A stretch of DNA of 64,000 nt from Polytrichum commune (GCA_950295325.1 OX485804.1:51572429-51636428), one strand, 5' to 3'; counted from the stretch's first letter, positions 46,031-58,390 are shown. Program-made: numbers and translations. The notes: a model not told the origin generated them from the sequence alone.

Positions 46031-47508
46031 AGAAAAGAAAAGAAAAGAAATACCCATATTATATATTGGCGTGAATGTGAGCCCGTTTACCAAATGTTGA
46101 TCACAATAGTTCATGATACAACATGGGGTGTTATGCCTCCTTCAGGAGGTGGGCTCTGGGAGCGCATTAGAAATCCTAGGGCCTTATGGGGTGGGATAGG
46201 GGTTTGTTTATTTTCTAGATTCCTTTTGTTTAGGACTAGGTAAGTGAGATATTTGATGGCGTTCTGGTATATATTTTTCATGAGGGTCTTGATGTTGGGG
46301 TTCTGGAATTTTGAGGTTGGTCAATTTATTTATGGAGTGTTTGTTTATGGCTCCTCTTACTCCGGTTGTGATGGTGATGAGGGGGTTGGTGTTCCATCCA
46401 TTGTTTTATATGGTGTTGATTAGTGGGTCGTATTTGGTGTGCTTATGTGAGAGGGCTTGTTCAAGGAATCTATCATGGCATTATGTGAATTCAATAAATT
46501 GGACTATGTGAGTGTGGGAGGGTGTCATGGGTGTTTGTGTTTGGTTTGGGACTCCAAGTATGCATAGGATATTTGGTCTTAGTTTGGCTTGACATTGGCA
46601 GGTTGTTTGTGGGCATATGCATTTAAGGAGCCATTCTGGGATTGTTTGTTCAGGTTTTGTGTTGTTGGTTTTGCATGCGTTGGTTAGTGTGTAGAACCAT
46701 GTGTTTTTGTTGGCTTGTAAAGTTTGGGCAATAAGGTGTACTGCTTTATTGTGTCTTGCAATTCTTAGGCCTTTTAGGTATGAATGTTCACATGTTGATA
46801 AAAGGTGGGGCCATGTGTCTCTATCATTGTTGTAACATGGTGTGCAATTGGGGTTTGGGTGTGCGAGGGGCCAAAATACATTTTTCCTGTGATTACCTAT
46901 GTATTGTGCATATATGAGTTTTAATAATTATGTGAGTTGGGCATTTGTCACGCTTTCGTCTTTCCATAAATAATTGGAGAGTTTTGATTTATTTGGTTGT
47001 TTGATAGCCATTTGTCTATGTATGGGAATTTATTTATGGTTGTAGCAACTTCACAGGTGCTATGTTCTTTTATTATAAATGTGTGGAGATTACATATGGC
47101 TCCATCATGTGTGGTTGTTGGGCAACTTGCTAGCCAATAGGGGGTAGCGTGGGCTATGTGTATATGGGGTGTAGTGGATATTTTTTCTTTAAGTGTACCC
47201 TCATTGGCTAGTGTGTCGGCTATTTCATTTTCATTAATGCTTGTGTGCCTGCATACTTTGTGTATGTGTATTGTGTATGGGGTCCAATATATCTGATGTA
47301 TAATTGTTGCTACGAGTAATTTATTTGGGTGTTGTTGTTGTGATGTTGGATGTTGTACGTGGTTGTTGATTAGAAATATGCTATCAAGGCTGTCGATGAA
47401 TATGTATGTGTCTATTTGGGTGTTTTGTATGGTTTTGATGGCAATAAGTATAGCGTTAAGTTTTGCTCTTAAGATGTTTTGGTATCCTGGTAATCTATCT
47501 TGGTAATC
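46031..47508 (-). mobile_element. 5'-truncated LINE copy with 11-bp target duplication
   Basis: CTTCACCTTCA flanks the insert at 46020-46030 and 47509-47519. Read on the minus strand, the copy starts inside RNase H and runs through a zinc knuckle (NPNC..C, HLLSTCEH, LKGLRIARHN) and the C-terminal domain to a TTTTC-repeat tail next to the left duplicate. Truncation at the 5' end and a variable-length target duplication are typical of target-primed reverse transcription. Domain order matches the LINE at 16.6-23.7 kb. Confidence 0.8.
46948..47508 (-). pseudogene. LINE RNase H domain fragment
   Basis: An open frame of about 187 codons. RLPGYQNILRAKLNAILIAI corresponds to the RAELYA helix of RNase H, but the catalytic Glu is Lys. 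IFIDSLDSIF keeps the second Asp, and TSINENEIADTLANEGT keeps the last Asp with the His-containing HKVCRHTS loop before it. It ends in degenerate sequence. The insertion deleted everything upstream, including the first Asp. Confidence 0.75.
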
Positions 47509-47519
47509 CTTCACCTTCA

Positions 47520-48963
47520 TTAAGAGCTCACCTCTATTTTACAAGAATGTGGTACCCCTCCCCACCCCCTCCCCCACTCCAAAGTTCTACACTAAACAAA
47601 CTTATTAGTGTGGGCCAATGTAATTTTCTAGAGCTTGCAATAAACCTATGCCAATTCTATCATTTGAATTAATGTGAATCATAATGTTTCCTTGTTTACG
47701 AAGTTGATGTCATGGTTTAAAGTTTTATGTTATGCTACTTTTGATGTAAAGGTGACAAATATTTTATGTAAGTTGTTGGTCGGAAGTCTCAAGGAGACTA
47801 AGGGAATACCATGTCTCTTGAACACGCATTACTTCCACCCCAACTAGACAATTTGATTAGCCCATGTTGATTATGTCCACGCTAATTTATCACCCACACC
47901 AATAGGATTATTAATTAGTGTACTTACACAATGAACACATGGGTGCATATGTACTAAGGCCCACATACGCTAAGGTAGACATGCCTAATTTGATTACTTA
48001 TCTTAATTGGACATTTGTTTATGAGTCATATATGGTTAGGTGTGACTCAAAGAACGGATATCAAAAAGACATGTGTTTAAAAATGATTTGACTATGTGCT
48101 CAAAACATGATAACATTCTAGGCTTAATAGCCAACATTATTGTTTTTTTGGGGGGGGGGGCTATTGCACAAGAATATTCACATTGAATATGAATAATATA
48201 ATCTTATGAGTTTAAAATAGTGAGGAAAGTGGCTATGGCCTTGATGTGAATTTCCTAACCATCTCGTACTAGGTAATCATGTGTTTCATATCATATGAGA
48301 AGTGGACTAGTTAGAAAAAAAAAAGCCATTTAAGACCCATATATGTAGCTGAATTCCTTCAAAAGCAAGGCAAAGTTCTATTTTAAAATTTTGGAACATG
48401 TAATAAGCCTAGATGTGCCTAGTTTTTTTATATGGTCTTCAAAGGACACTTATATAAGAGTGGTGTTTGGTTGGGCACGAATTTAAAAACAAATACAAAA
48501 AAGACATGTCTTAAAAAGAGATTGGACTGCATGCTCCAAAAATTGTCAATTATTTAGGGGGCTGCCACACGAAAGGCAACAAGATTGCCAGTGCAGGCTA
48601 AGGCAGGGCGTAGGCTATTATGAGCCAGCTCAGCGAATTCCAAGGTAAGTCACCACACGACCGCCAGTGGGTCACCGGGACCAACAACTACCGGGAAGTT
48701 GTCCTCGTAGCAGATGGCCAACAAATTTCGGCAGACCAGCAAGGATACCTTTGCAAACCCTCACTTCTACAACTCATTTCTCTCTGCTGCGGTTTGAATG
48801 CTTGCAATTTGTCTGCGAAACTACACACCCTATCAAGATGGACATCGAGGTCTAGAGGCGCATGATTCTACTTGTCTTTCAGTTGTCACTGTTTTGCACG
48901 ATGGATAGTTTGTCAAGAGATGAAGGTGTGATCTCTATATGACATTGGCAACAACTATGTTGC
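47520..48963. other. Intergenic, left flank of the PIF/Harbinger element
   Basis: Repeat remnants only. TTTAGGGGGCTGCCACACG at about 48555 could be an element end after TTA, but I could not find the matching right end. ATGAGCCAGCTCAGCGAATT at 48620 followed by CAAG|GTAAGT might be an untranslated or N-terminal exon of the transposase transcript. Confidence 0.35.
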
Positions 48964-50115
48964 ATGGCGGTTGCGGTGCAGGAATTCAGGCGAGCGCGTG
49001 CGAGGCGGCCTCGACGTCTATGGGCCCATGAGAGAGGGTTGCGACAACCCGGATCCGTCGATCGGAACCTACTTGGCTCGTTCAATGCAAGGGAATTCAA
49101 AGGACGCATGCGTATGGACGTCTCGACATTTGAATATTTGTGTTTCATTCTCGCGCCTTCCTTGTAGAAACAAGATACAAATATGCGGTCAGCCATTCCA
49201 GTCTAAGTCAAGGTGGCGGTATCAATCTCAAGATTGGCCACATGTAATTCCATGCGAACTATTGCAGATTTGTATAGGATTGGCCTCTCAATGAGTCAAC
49301 TAGCAATCTCTCAATTCACTAGTGCCATGAAAACAGTCATTTTGAAGAAATTCATTAGATGGCCCTCCACATCCATCATGGAGAAATTTGCTCGTGAGTT
49401 TCAAAACCTGCATCAAATACCATACGTGGTTGGGGCGGTCGATGGATCGCACATATCCATCGTTGCACCTCGTTTGCATGCTGCTGATTATTACAACTAA
49501 AAATGATTTCATTCAATCATGTTGCAATGTGTGGTATCGAGTAAATATTTGTTTTGGGTTTTTGACATAGGTTGGGCGGGATCAATACACGACGCCAACC
49601 TGTGGGGAAGGACCGCGATCGGACAATTATGCGAGGCAGGAAAGCTCGCGTCGTATGTTTTGGTTGGGGATGTTGCATACCTATGCCACCCGTGGATGTT
49701 AGCTCCGTTTAGGGAACACAAAGACAGATTAACCCGAGAGGAATACGACTGGAACTTCGTATAGAGCTCCACACGCATGTGCATTGAGCGAGCATTCGAG
49801 ATGCTAAAAGGCAGATGGCGAATTTTGTTGGAAATGATTGACGTGCATTTGAAGAATGTGCCTGAATTGGTCAATACATGTCTGGTTCTGTACAACATCT
49901 GCATCATTTTCGGGGATAACTTTTGTAAAACCGAATGGATACAGGGAGCATTAAACGAGGTGCACAATGGCCTAATGCTAGGGAAATTTCCGGGGGCATC
50001 AATACAAGAAAGAGTTGCAGTGGCCAACCGTACTCTGCATAGTTTGGCTGGCATTGAAGAGAACTCTAGAGAAACGTTGGAATACATCAAACAAGAGGCT
50101 ACAAGAGAATTTTAA
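48964..50115 (+). pseudogene. PIF/Harbinger (HARBI1-like) transposase, five in-frame stops
   Basis: One continuous frame of 384 codons, broken only by stops at 49165 (TAG), 49204 (TAA), 49498 (TAA), 49504 (TGA) and 49762 (TAG). Landmarks of the DDE_Tnp_4 nuclease are PYVVGAVDGSHISIVAP (first Asp), DIGWAGSIHDANLWG, SYVLVGDVAYLCHPW (second Asp) and MCIERAFEMLKGRWRIL (Glu). ELVNTCLVLYNICI follows near the end. The length matches a full PIF transposase. No frameshift was found, so inactivation is probably fairly recent. It lies tail to tail with the Myb-like ORF at 50271-51831, the usual two-gene make-up of this superfamily. Confidence 0.85.
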
Positions 50116-50270
50116 ATTTCAATGAATATAGGAGGCAAAACATCCAGGGAGCTGTGTGCAAGAAAAAATGATATTACCAAAAGTCTATGGATGACAAAGA
50201 CAAAGGCGTGTGTAGCACAAACGTTCCCTATGGACGTCGAGTAGCCACCCACCACCCACTCTATAGCTAC

Positions 50271-51831
50271 CTAGAGCTTGTCTATCAATTTTTGCATGGT
50301 TTGTTGCATGCTCATGAGTAAAGCCATCTTTATGTTATTGGCCTTCAAACTTTCCATGAGATTCTTGCTTCTCTCTTGAATCTCACCTATACAACGTTCC
50401 ATGAACATGCCCTCCTTCCGCTTTGGTTCCGGAGATTTTGATGTGTTTTTCCCACTCCTCTACTCTATAGTGTTAGTATCCGATGTGGTTGTGCATTTGA
50501 CTCCATCTCCATCCACTGCGCTTGCGTGGGCATGTGAGACAATGTTAACTCTATCGAACATGAACTCGTCCACCAATTGATACCAACAACATCTTTCTGA
50601 TCGTTGCGAGCCATACTTCATGTTCATAGCCTTGTCCTCTTTGTAATCGTTGTAGATGGCATTCCATTTTTTTCTACATGCCTCACTATCCTTCGAGAAA
50701 TCTGGGCACATAGACATAAGTTTTGTATATAGCTGCGACCGGTTGTCCACATTTGAACACCACCTCGGATTGCAAAATGCATTTACAAGTCAGTAATTTG
50801 CGCACATTTTATGTTGCTTGCAAATTCTTCCAATTCTATATTCACATATACGAAAAGAACTCGGCAAACATTGCAAAGAAATAAACACATCTAATACAAA
50901 CCAATACAGAAATTCAGTGCACGACACAACATAATTGAAATCCCGAAAATAAATTTGTTGGTGCAGCAGAAAATGCTATGAATCGGCTGCAACCACAGCA
51001 GACTGCACCTGTGTCTTGCATCAGTGGCCGAATCGGAAAAAAAAACCCGGCTAGGAGTCCACAAAGGTTAATTGCGTGGGAGCTGACCACAGAGGTGAAC
51101 TCTGTACCCTGCTGCAGAAGCAGCCATCCTCCGAATTCGGCGACTACTGCTGGGATTTTGTGGAATTTGGTAGCAACACCAAGAGGTGTTGTCTGCACCT
51201 AAGGACAACCACATAATGCGATACAGACGAACTTGACAGAGCTCAGCATCGCAATCTGGATGCGACCAGATTTTGACATCGTTTGAAAACATTGCAGAGC
51301 AGGGCAAGGGATGTTGAATGCGGATTGAAAGAAAAAAAGAAAAAAAAGAAAAGCGAGCATTACCTTGCTTCGGGGGCGCAGAGAAAGTGCTGTGCATCTC
51401 TCCTCGAATGCCAATCAACTGGATGACCCAGTGATCCTTCCAATGCCCACTGCTCTTCAGGACCTCCATTTCGTCCAATTCGACGATTTCCGGTTTTTTC
51501 CGAGCAACTCTCCGCTTCTTGGTGGATTTGGATTGCTCTGTGACACATTCTTGCGAAACACACTTCTGAGAGCTCGCCGTCAGGTCGATGTTGCCGCTAG
51601 GACCGCCTTGGTTGAGAGGTGCAAACCCCACCCCGGAAGTGGAGGCACGAAGGAGTGCGAAAAGAGGAACTGCATTTGACTACCATGGTGTGGAAAACCT
51701 TGAAAGAATGGTGCAGGAGGAATGCTACTTCCTTGTACACGGAATTCGGTGCCCACAGCGGGATGATTGGCAGTGGAGACGTCAATCGGATTGGTGGCAC
51801 CGACGTCTCGCAGAGGTCCATGTGAATCCAT
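50271..51831 (-). pseudogene. PIF/Harbinger Myb/SANT-like DNA-binding ORF1, broken
   Basis: The ATG at 51831 opens MDSHGPLRDVGATNPIDVST. A one-base shift near 51635-51640, in a G-run, moves to the frame GGPSGNIDLTASSQKC...KKRRVARKKPE, then HWKDHWVIQLIGIRGEMHST, which is the start of a trihelix-like domain. A donor (AAG|GTAATG) ends that exon at 51364. The second part, about 50770-50271, holds SQLYTKLMSMCPDFSKDSEA, CRKKWNAIYNDYKEDKAMNM and WYQLVDEFMF. There is a stop at 50462-50460, then a helical tail (MFMERCIGEIQERSKNLMES, LLMSMQQTMQKLIDKL). The exact acceptor is unclear because the frame is damaged. The protein would bind element ends and assist the transposase. Confidence 0.75.
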
Positions 51832-51839
51832 GAAACTCA

Positions 51840-52700
51840 AGAACAAGAAGGGTTCCGAAAAAAACAAGGGAAAAAAATAATTAGAAAATTGTGGATATGG
51901 ACATGATTTGGATTTTCTAACCATCTTGCTCCACTTGCGTGGTTCTTATCATATGAAAAGTGGGTGCATGGAGAAAAAGAAATCCTTTTAAGATAATAAA
52001 CCAAAAATGAGTGAATGACCACTACTGGTGCACTAGACCATTGAGTAGAATGATCAATGTATGGACCTAGAATGGCTAATTATAAAAGTGTTGGCCCAAA
52101 TGGATTGTAATGATAAGTTGGATGCAGTGATTGGCTCGATAGGTCCTATTTCACACCACTTGGGATCAATCATGAGTGCTAGTGAGTTAACCATTTTGTG
52201 TGCATTCGTATGCAGTTAGGATGTTTTGATGCTCAAATTAGAGAAATTATATTATTCAAATAGGCGATTCGACTTACTAACCTCTTTGAAAAATGTAATT
52301 GCTTATTTCGATGAAGTAAAATCACAATACAACTTGCATTCCTCATCATCTTCTCTACTCTATCACTGAAAAATATTGAAGCCACTCTTTATGGCAGAAT
52401 CAGTTTATTTTCACCGTTTTCCATATTCCTACCTTAGGACCCGCTTAGCTGAAGTTTACGGGTCATAATGGGTCGCCACGCGCGGGCACATTGCCAAGTC
52501 AGCAAGGGCCTGACCGACACTGGGCTGCCAGGGTGTACGACGACAAGATAGGGGGGCTCCCACCACCCTGCTTAATATCACGGGCCATAATATAACGGGT
52601 CCTGACCGTCCTGCTGTGTGGCCCGCAGGCACCCGCGCCAGATGCATATCCTTTAGGCCGCCACTGTGTGGCTCGTGACGATCGTCCGCCATAGCCACCT
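51840..52700. other. Intergenic, no gene seen
   Basis: About 51905-51990 resembles 48245-48340 on the other side of the PIF/Harbinger element (TTTCTAACCATCT, TATCATATGAAAAGTGG, AGAAAAAGAAATCC), so the element may sit within a repeat. 52450-52700 is GC-richer. Confidence 0.4.
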
Positions 52701-52702
52701 GG

Positions 52703-53044
52703 TCACTGGAGTTTGGAAGCCAGTGTCCGCTCTCCTCTGACACTACAACAGCAGCAACAACAACAACAAAAGGATCTAATCTCATCATTCATCGAGTTCG
52801 TCGCCAATTTTCCAATCGACCGCAGCGCATCCGCAAGGCGGTTGCCAAGACCTCGCGGAATCCGGTTTCTCACGGAGGCAGGTTGAAGACTCCCAGGACT
52901 ACATTCCCTGCTGTCCTTCATTGCTGAGCGTCCGTCCCGTTTGAAAATTGCTCGGGATCGGTGAAAAGAAGGCGAACTAGTTATTACAGTCTGAGGAGGA
53001 GGAGGAGGAGGAGGAGGAGCGCAGGGTGGAAGTTGCACATTCAT
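52703..53044 (-). CDS. Unidentified 113-codon ORF with poly-Pro and poly-Cys tracts
   Basis: Starts at a true ATG: MNVQLPPCAPPPPPPPPQTV. A basic middle part (NRIPRGLGNRLADALRSIGK) is followed by a run of eight Cys. The Pro and Cys tracts come from GGA/GGT- and CAA-type triplet repeats in the DNA, so the ORF may be a repeat by-product in the promoter region of the CPBP gene. It could also be a small divergent gene. I recognise no domain. Confidence 0.25.
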   Translation of the reverse strand: MNVQLPPCAPPPPPPPPQTVITSSPSFHRSRAIFKRDGRSAMKDSRECSPGSLQPASVRNRIPRGLGNRLADALRSIGKLATNSMNDEIRSFCCCCCCCCSVRGERTLASKLQ

Positions 53045-53132
53045 GAAATAGAGATCAATTTTGTGTAAGTTTTGGTGGCTATGGTGGGCAGGTGTAGCTA
53101 ACTCTTAATTAGTGAAAATTAGAAGCGGTGGG

Positions 53133-53151
53133 GGCGGGGGGGGGGGGGGGG

Positions 53152-53181
<30 letters not shown>
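53133..53181. repeat. Poly-G plus (GA)n tract upstream of the CPBP gene
   Basis: About 20 G followed by about 14 GA units. GA/CT tracts are common in plant core promoters and leaders, so this may mark the transcription start region. Confidence 0.85.
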
Positions 53182-53185
<4 letters not shown>

Positions 53186-54650
53186 GGATTACTTTTGGAG
53201 AGTTTGGCAACTTCTGTGGTGTGGAGTCCGTTCCCACGTCTTCGAGAGCTCGCTAATGATGAAGAGAAGCTGTTTTGATTAGACACGAAATCTAGAATTT
53301 TTAATTCGTTGAGCATTTCGCAGCTTCTTCTTTCTGGCATCTTATTAGACTAGAGAGAGGTGTAGTTAGATGAATAAATAAGTGACATCTGTTTCATGTC
53401 AGAGCGGCGTGCAAATTATAACATCGTGGTTGTGGATTTTGCGAAGAGCGTATTACCGGTTCAAATCTGCATCAGGATCCTCGCGCAGTAGCGGAATTAG
53501 TGTCTGGAGAGAAGGCTAAGTTATGTTTGTTAAGTTCTAGTGAGCTTAGGTTTCGTGGTATCGGATTAGTTGTTGTCTATTGTTTTGATGCATTTTGTGT
53601 TCTAGTTCTCTTATCTTCTAATTGCGACCTCGGACACCTAGTCTACAGGAACTACTTCCTTCTTGCCGGAAGTTTACCGGTGGTAAGAAGTGTCTAGAGA
53701 ATAAACACCTAGCGCTTACGATCAAAGATCCCTTCTCCCTTCATATTATTGTGTTTTAGCATTCTCTATCTCCGGTATGTTCGAGCAGTGTACATGTTTT
53801 AGTGTTTCGTAACGTTGGTTCAAGCCTGCTGTCTCTCCTTATCGTAATTTGGTGAGTCCACAGTTCAATCCAAGGCGAATAACTTCTGGTAGGCGTTATG
53901 CCACTGCATTTTGTATAATTTTTTTGAATTAGGTGCATAGGGTATGTCGGTGGTAGCGAGCAGATAGAATTCTTATTTTTATGGTGAGTTGTTGATGATT
54001 AGAGGAACTTCGAGTGTCGAGTTCAACTTATCATGGTACTATGATCCATCGCAAGGTTGCTCATGTTGTTCAACTCCTATAGGGGGTTTGGACCTCAATT
54101 TGGGCCTCTCATTCATACGGAATTTTGAAATTGTGCAACGTGAATATAGATTGTGATGTGGCTTTTTGGTAGACAGTGATACCTTGTTGTCTGTCTTGCA
54201 AGGTTATTCTTCTTGGCACCCACCGCCCAGAGTAACTTGAAAAGAGTTAGATGAAGATTTCATATCATCAAGTACAATGAGAGAATTCAAAACGAGTACG
54301 AACATGCTAAAAGCGTCTACGGGTTAATAAAATCTGGAATCGAAGAATAGCATGACTGACCTCTCATTTGAAATTTCTGCCTTGAAGATTATCGACATCA
54401 TATGACAAGTATCTTGGCAAACGGTATTGGATTTTATCATCGGACTCTTTACTTATTAGTGTGCCCGTTGTTTGTGCATGCGCAGGTTCATTGAATCAAA
54501 TAGATTTTATCAACGTTTACTGCTTGTTGTGAATATTTTGTGCAAGAAATATTCAAGAACCGCTGCAGAAAAGATTGATGGCAGTGTTTTAAGCATTTCT
54601 TGGAGAAGCTTATCTACATCAGTCTTGTTCGATCTAGGGGCTTTTTACGA
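53182..54650. other. Probable leader or 5' intron region of the CPBP gene
   Basis: 1.4 kb without a supported coding exon lies between the GA tract and the start codon. T-rich stretches and GCGCAG at about 54480 (a possible acceptor) fit a spliced leader, but the exons cannot be placed. Confidence 0.35.
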
Positions 54651-57600
54651 ATGGCGGCACCTACTCGGGGACTCCTAGGGAGCTCATCATCGAGTATAAT
54701 AATTTCTGCGAAAATCTCATGGCCGGCTACATCCTCAACCTCAACACCCACTACTTTCTCAACATCCACTTCGTCAACATCCACTACTTTTTCGGGGCTG
54801 AGTGATACTACATCATCAAAGAAAGATTCTGAGAGGGGAGTTCGAGGTGTACATAGCTTGGTTGAGTCCTCTTGTGGAGTTTCTGCATCGAATAGAGTCC
54901 AGAAAACACTAGTCTGTCAGGGGAACAGCCTACTCGATGGGGCCTTTGGGGCTTCTGCATTTACAGCTCATGGTACTAGTTGCAGAGGTATATCTGTTCT
55001 TCGGGTAGGATCTCAAGTTGAAGGAGGACATGCACATGCGTCTATGTCCTCCTGTTCAGTTGGACTCTTAGATAGCGTACCTGTTTCTGGAGCTTTGCAG
55101 TGTCGAAGTATAAGTGGGGGTCTTTTAGTGTTGCCTCCGCTCACGCACAGACTGCGGTCTCCAGCTAATGGGTTTCGAAGAGTCAAATTTGCTGAAAGGA
55201 ATGGAGGTGGTGTACCCTGTATCACCATGGCCTGGAGGAGACATGATGCGGCGGAGAAAGTGAAAGACATCGGCGAGGCAGGTGACATGCAGGCTCTTGA
55301 AGTGAGCATCTCTCTCTCTCTCTCTCTCTCTCTGAAGTGAAGAGGGCCGCATTCATGTTTTTGGGTCCAATTTTTTTTGTCAATTCTCAAGGAAGATGAT
55401 GTGTTATTGTCTAGTCGGCACCATGTCGTCAGTGGGGATCACTTTTTTGAGTGATCGCAACAGTACAAGCCACCAAGTATCTAGTTTGTCTTGGGGTTGA
55501 AGTAGTAGGGCGTCTCCTGCTGGTGGCAGCCTGTCCACACATACAGTAGGGGACGAAATGTGTTTTTTAACTGTAAGCAGAACTGTAATTGGTAAGAAAT
55601 CTGGACTTCTAGAGGGTATACATAAGAAAGTTCCTGGATTCTAGGTTGGTTGACATTTCATTTGGGAAGGAACTGGTTGTAGTACTTGGCTGATTTTATC
55701 GTGATTTTTTTTTTACTGCTTAGCTATATTAGTTGCACTCTGTAGGGACTTAAATATATTATTCTTTGTTTTGATGCCCTGCAGAGTGAATGGCATGCTG
55801 ATTTAAGTGAGTCGAGCCCATCTCCTGAAGTACAGGCTAGCTGGGAGCAGATTGGTATGGTATTCAGGGTGGTCTATGCATTGGGTAAGTTTACATCTCA
55901 TGCGCAATGAAACTTTTGTTTCTTTGATGTGTCTGAGACCAAGTGTATGCACATCTTCACATCAAATTTGCTGTCATTGATTTGTGTTCCTTGATGTGCC
56001 ACCAGCGATGTATGGAGGGCTTGCCTTTGGTGGGAATGTGCTATGCAACATCACAGGAGTGGACCTGTGGGGTGGGTTTGAACTCTCGCCGCAAGTGATC
56101 ACCACTGGATTTGGTTATGCGGTACCTCCAATGATGGCTCTACTCTTCATTCTTGAGGTTTGTGACCATATCCTTTTTGACCAAAAGTTTTTGTGTGCAG
56201 TTCCAGCTTTGCATGGAGTATAAATGGATACTCATGAGCATGTTCCTGCATTAAACTTTCTCAAGCAGCAGTCATACTGTAGCTAGCATATTCTCCCTTG
56301 CATACTTATTCTAAGTGTTTTCTCTTTCTCTGGGAGAAGCAAGGAGAGATCTGCACATACATCTAACACTGCATCACGTATTTTGTTTGTATTGCTTTTG
56401 TAGGACGAAGTTGTGAAGACTTGGGGCCCTGCTCGGGCGATACGCGATGTAGAAGATGAAGAGTTAATGGACTTCTTTGTCGGCATGTCACCATGGCAGG
56501 TAATTAAACTCGTGGAAACATGGAGAATTTTAATGGACGAGTTATGGAAAGTGTGTTTGTAGCTTCTACATAGCATCGTCGGTCCATGTCTGCCTGGCCA
56601 GATTGAGTACAGCTCCTGCTAGATACCAGTAGCCCTTCTTGCATTTGGGCATGTGGAATTACAAATGGTAGTATTTTCTTGTGATGTAATTGTATCATTT
56701 TGGATTGCACTTGAGCAGGAGGGCTTTAGGCAATCATAAGTGGGAATTCTCCGCAGTGCAATTGTGATTGGATTGTATTACTAAATCTATCAAGTCTCTC
56801 TGTTTACAGTTCCCCTTTGTAGTAGCTGCTGGAGCAGTTGCAGAAGAGCTCTTCTTCAGGGTGGGCGTTCAGGTGATTGCAACTCGCGGTTTTTTTGTGT
56901 CAGAATTATTCTTATTTATCAGCAAAGAATCTGAACATCAATATTGTATTGTCATTTTGGACTAATGGCTTTTGAAGAAAGGCCTACACTTATATGCATG
57001 TCTGCCATTTTCTAGCTTTTTCATGTGACTGGCAAGTGTGTAAGTATGGAGAGCACATGCTGTGGGATTGTTGGCTGACTTTTGTTTCTTTTTTGAGCAG
57101 GGCGGCTTGGCACACAGTCTGCAAGCGAGTAACAAAGGAGTTACAGACACAGCAGTTGGACTCGCTGCTGTAGTAAGAACACACCACTTGTTGGGCGTTG
57201 CATGTGTTCTTGTTATAGCTGTTGGAAAGTTTTGAATGTTGAGGAAGTAATGTACTGGTATAAAGTTGGCGTGTGAAATTTGTCAGCAAATTTACATCAT
57301 GAAATTATCTCTATTAATGTGAAGATTTGTTTTGCAGACTGGTGTCATCCCACTTTTTGTTCCATTCGCTCAAATATTCGCTGCTGCCCTCACTGCTGCA
57401 CTGACTGGGTCAATGTACTACATTATTGCTTCACCTAAAGGTGTGTTTTAATCTTCCAAAACCTCTATCAGTTGCTATCAGGTATTTGAACCTAAGGTGA
57501 TCTGTCTCTACCACTCATTGTGTTCATTTCTTGTCCTCTTGTAGGGATGCACAATATTCCAAATTATTTTTGGTTGGGATCATTCTCAATGGAAGATGTG

Positions 57601-58390
57601 TGATGTTTTCTTTGTTAAAGTTTTCCTTTTGTAATTTGAGTGAATTTTCAAGTGCAGACCCCAAGTATGTGGTTGCTCCTGTTGTACAAGGCCATAACAA
57701 TCGACGGGATATCAAACAGCGGGTTGGAGGTGAATTTCCTTACATACTACTTGTCAATTAATCGTCCACCCTCTTCCCCCTCCCTTCCCCTCTCCATTTC
57801 TGTTTCTCTTTGTAAAACACTGGCCATAATTGATCTGTGAATGTTTTCAGCATGGTATGAGCGGCGCCAACAGAAGAAGATCTACTCTCCTCTCATGGAG
57901 GCTCTCCTTGCAATGTACCTCGGTTTTGAGTGGGTGCATGTAAGTTCTCTTACTTTCTGACGGTGTTGATATATCTTCAGTGGTTTATTTGTTGACTATC
58001 CCTTCGTTTGCCATAAGGGGTTCATCAATCTAGTGCAGAAATTTGTCGCATAAAACATGCTACTGTGGAGATTGGCATTTAGATGTCTTTTATTGATGAC
58101 GAATGCTGGCCTTTCCAGAGCTTTCTTCTTTGTGTCAATTTATACTCTTTCCAGAGGTTTCTTGATATATCAGAGCTGATAAAAGCCTTGTATGCATGTT
58201 GCAGACGGGAAACATACTTGCTCCTATGATCACACACACCCTTTACTCCATTGTCATTGTGGGTAATGGTCTTCGACGCATTCATGATAACAGAGAGAAA
58301 CTGAGACAAAGAGTGAACAAAATTGCGGGGCAGAAGCTTGCAAGTATTGGAGTCCAGGAATTGGGTTCTGAAAGTCAAATAAAAGGTTGA
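54651..58390 (+). CDS. CPBP (CAAX protease-like) intramembrane protease, probably plastid-targeted, ten exons
   Basis: Exons: 54651-55301, 55785-55884, 56006-56157, 56404-56499, 56810-56872, 57101-57172, 57338-57440, 57658-57729, 57851-57939 and 58205-58390. All nine introns are GT-AG and phases agree, giving 527 residues. The first ~110 residues are very rich in Ser and Thr and poor in acids (MAAPTRGLLGSSSSSIII), as in a plastid transit peptide. The CPBP core follows: EELFFR at 345-350 (motif EExxxR, the catalytic glutamates), LTGVIPLFVPFAQIFAAALT, DPKYVVAPVVQG, WYERRQQKKIYSPLMEALLA, FEWVH, and the last motif APMITHTLYS with H477. In this family the Glu pair and two His activate water for peptide cleavage in the membrane. 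The usual FxxxH of motif 2 is not seen; Gln stands near its place. Related plant proteins are chloroplast membrane proteins of poorly known substrate. Confidence 0.88.
55308..55334. repeat. (TC)n microsatellite just inside intron 1 of the CPBP gene
   Basis: About 13 TC units begin five bases after the GTGAGC donor. Confidence 0.9.

Noticed and set aside
48555-52500. Full boundaries of the PIF/Harbinger element
   Set aside because: A left-end candidate (TTA then GGGGGCTGCCACACG) has no matching inverted end on the right side, so I give only the two ORFs.
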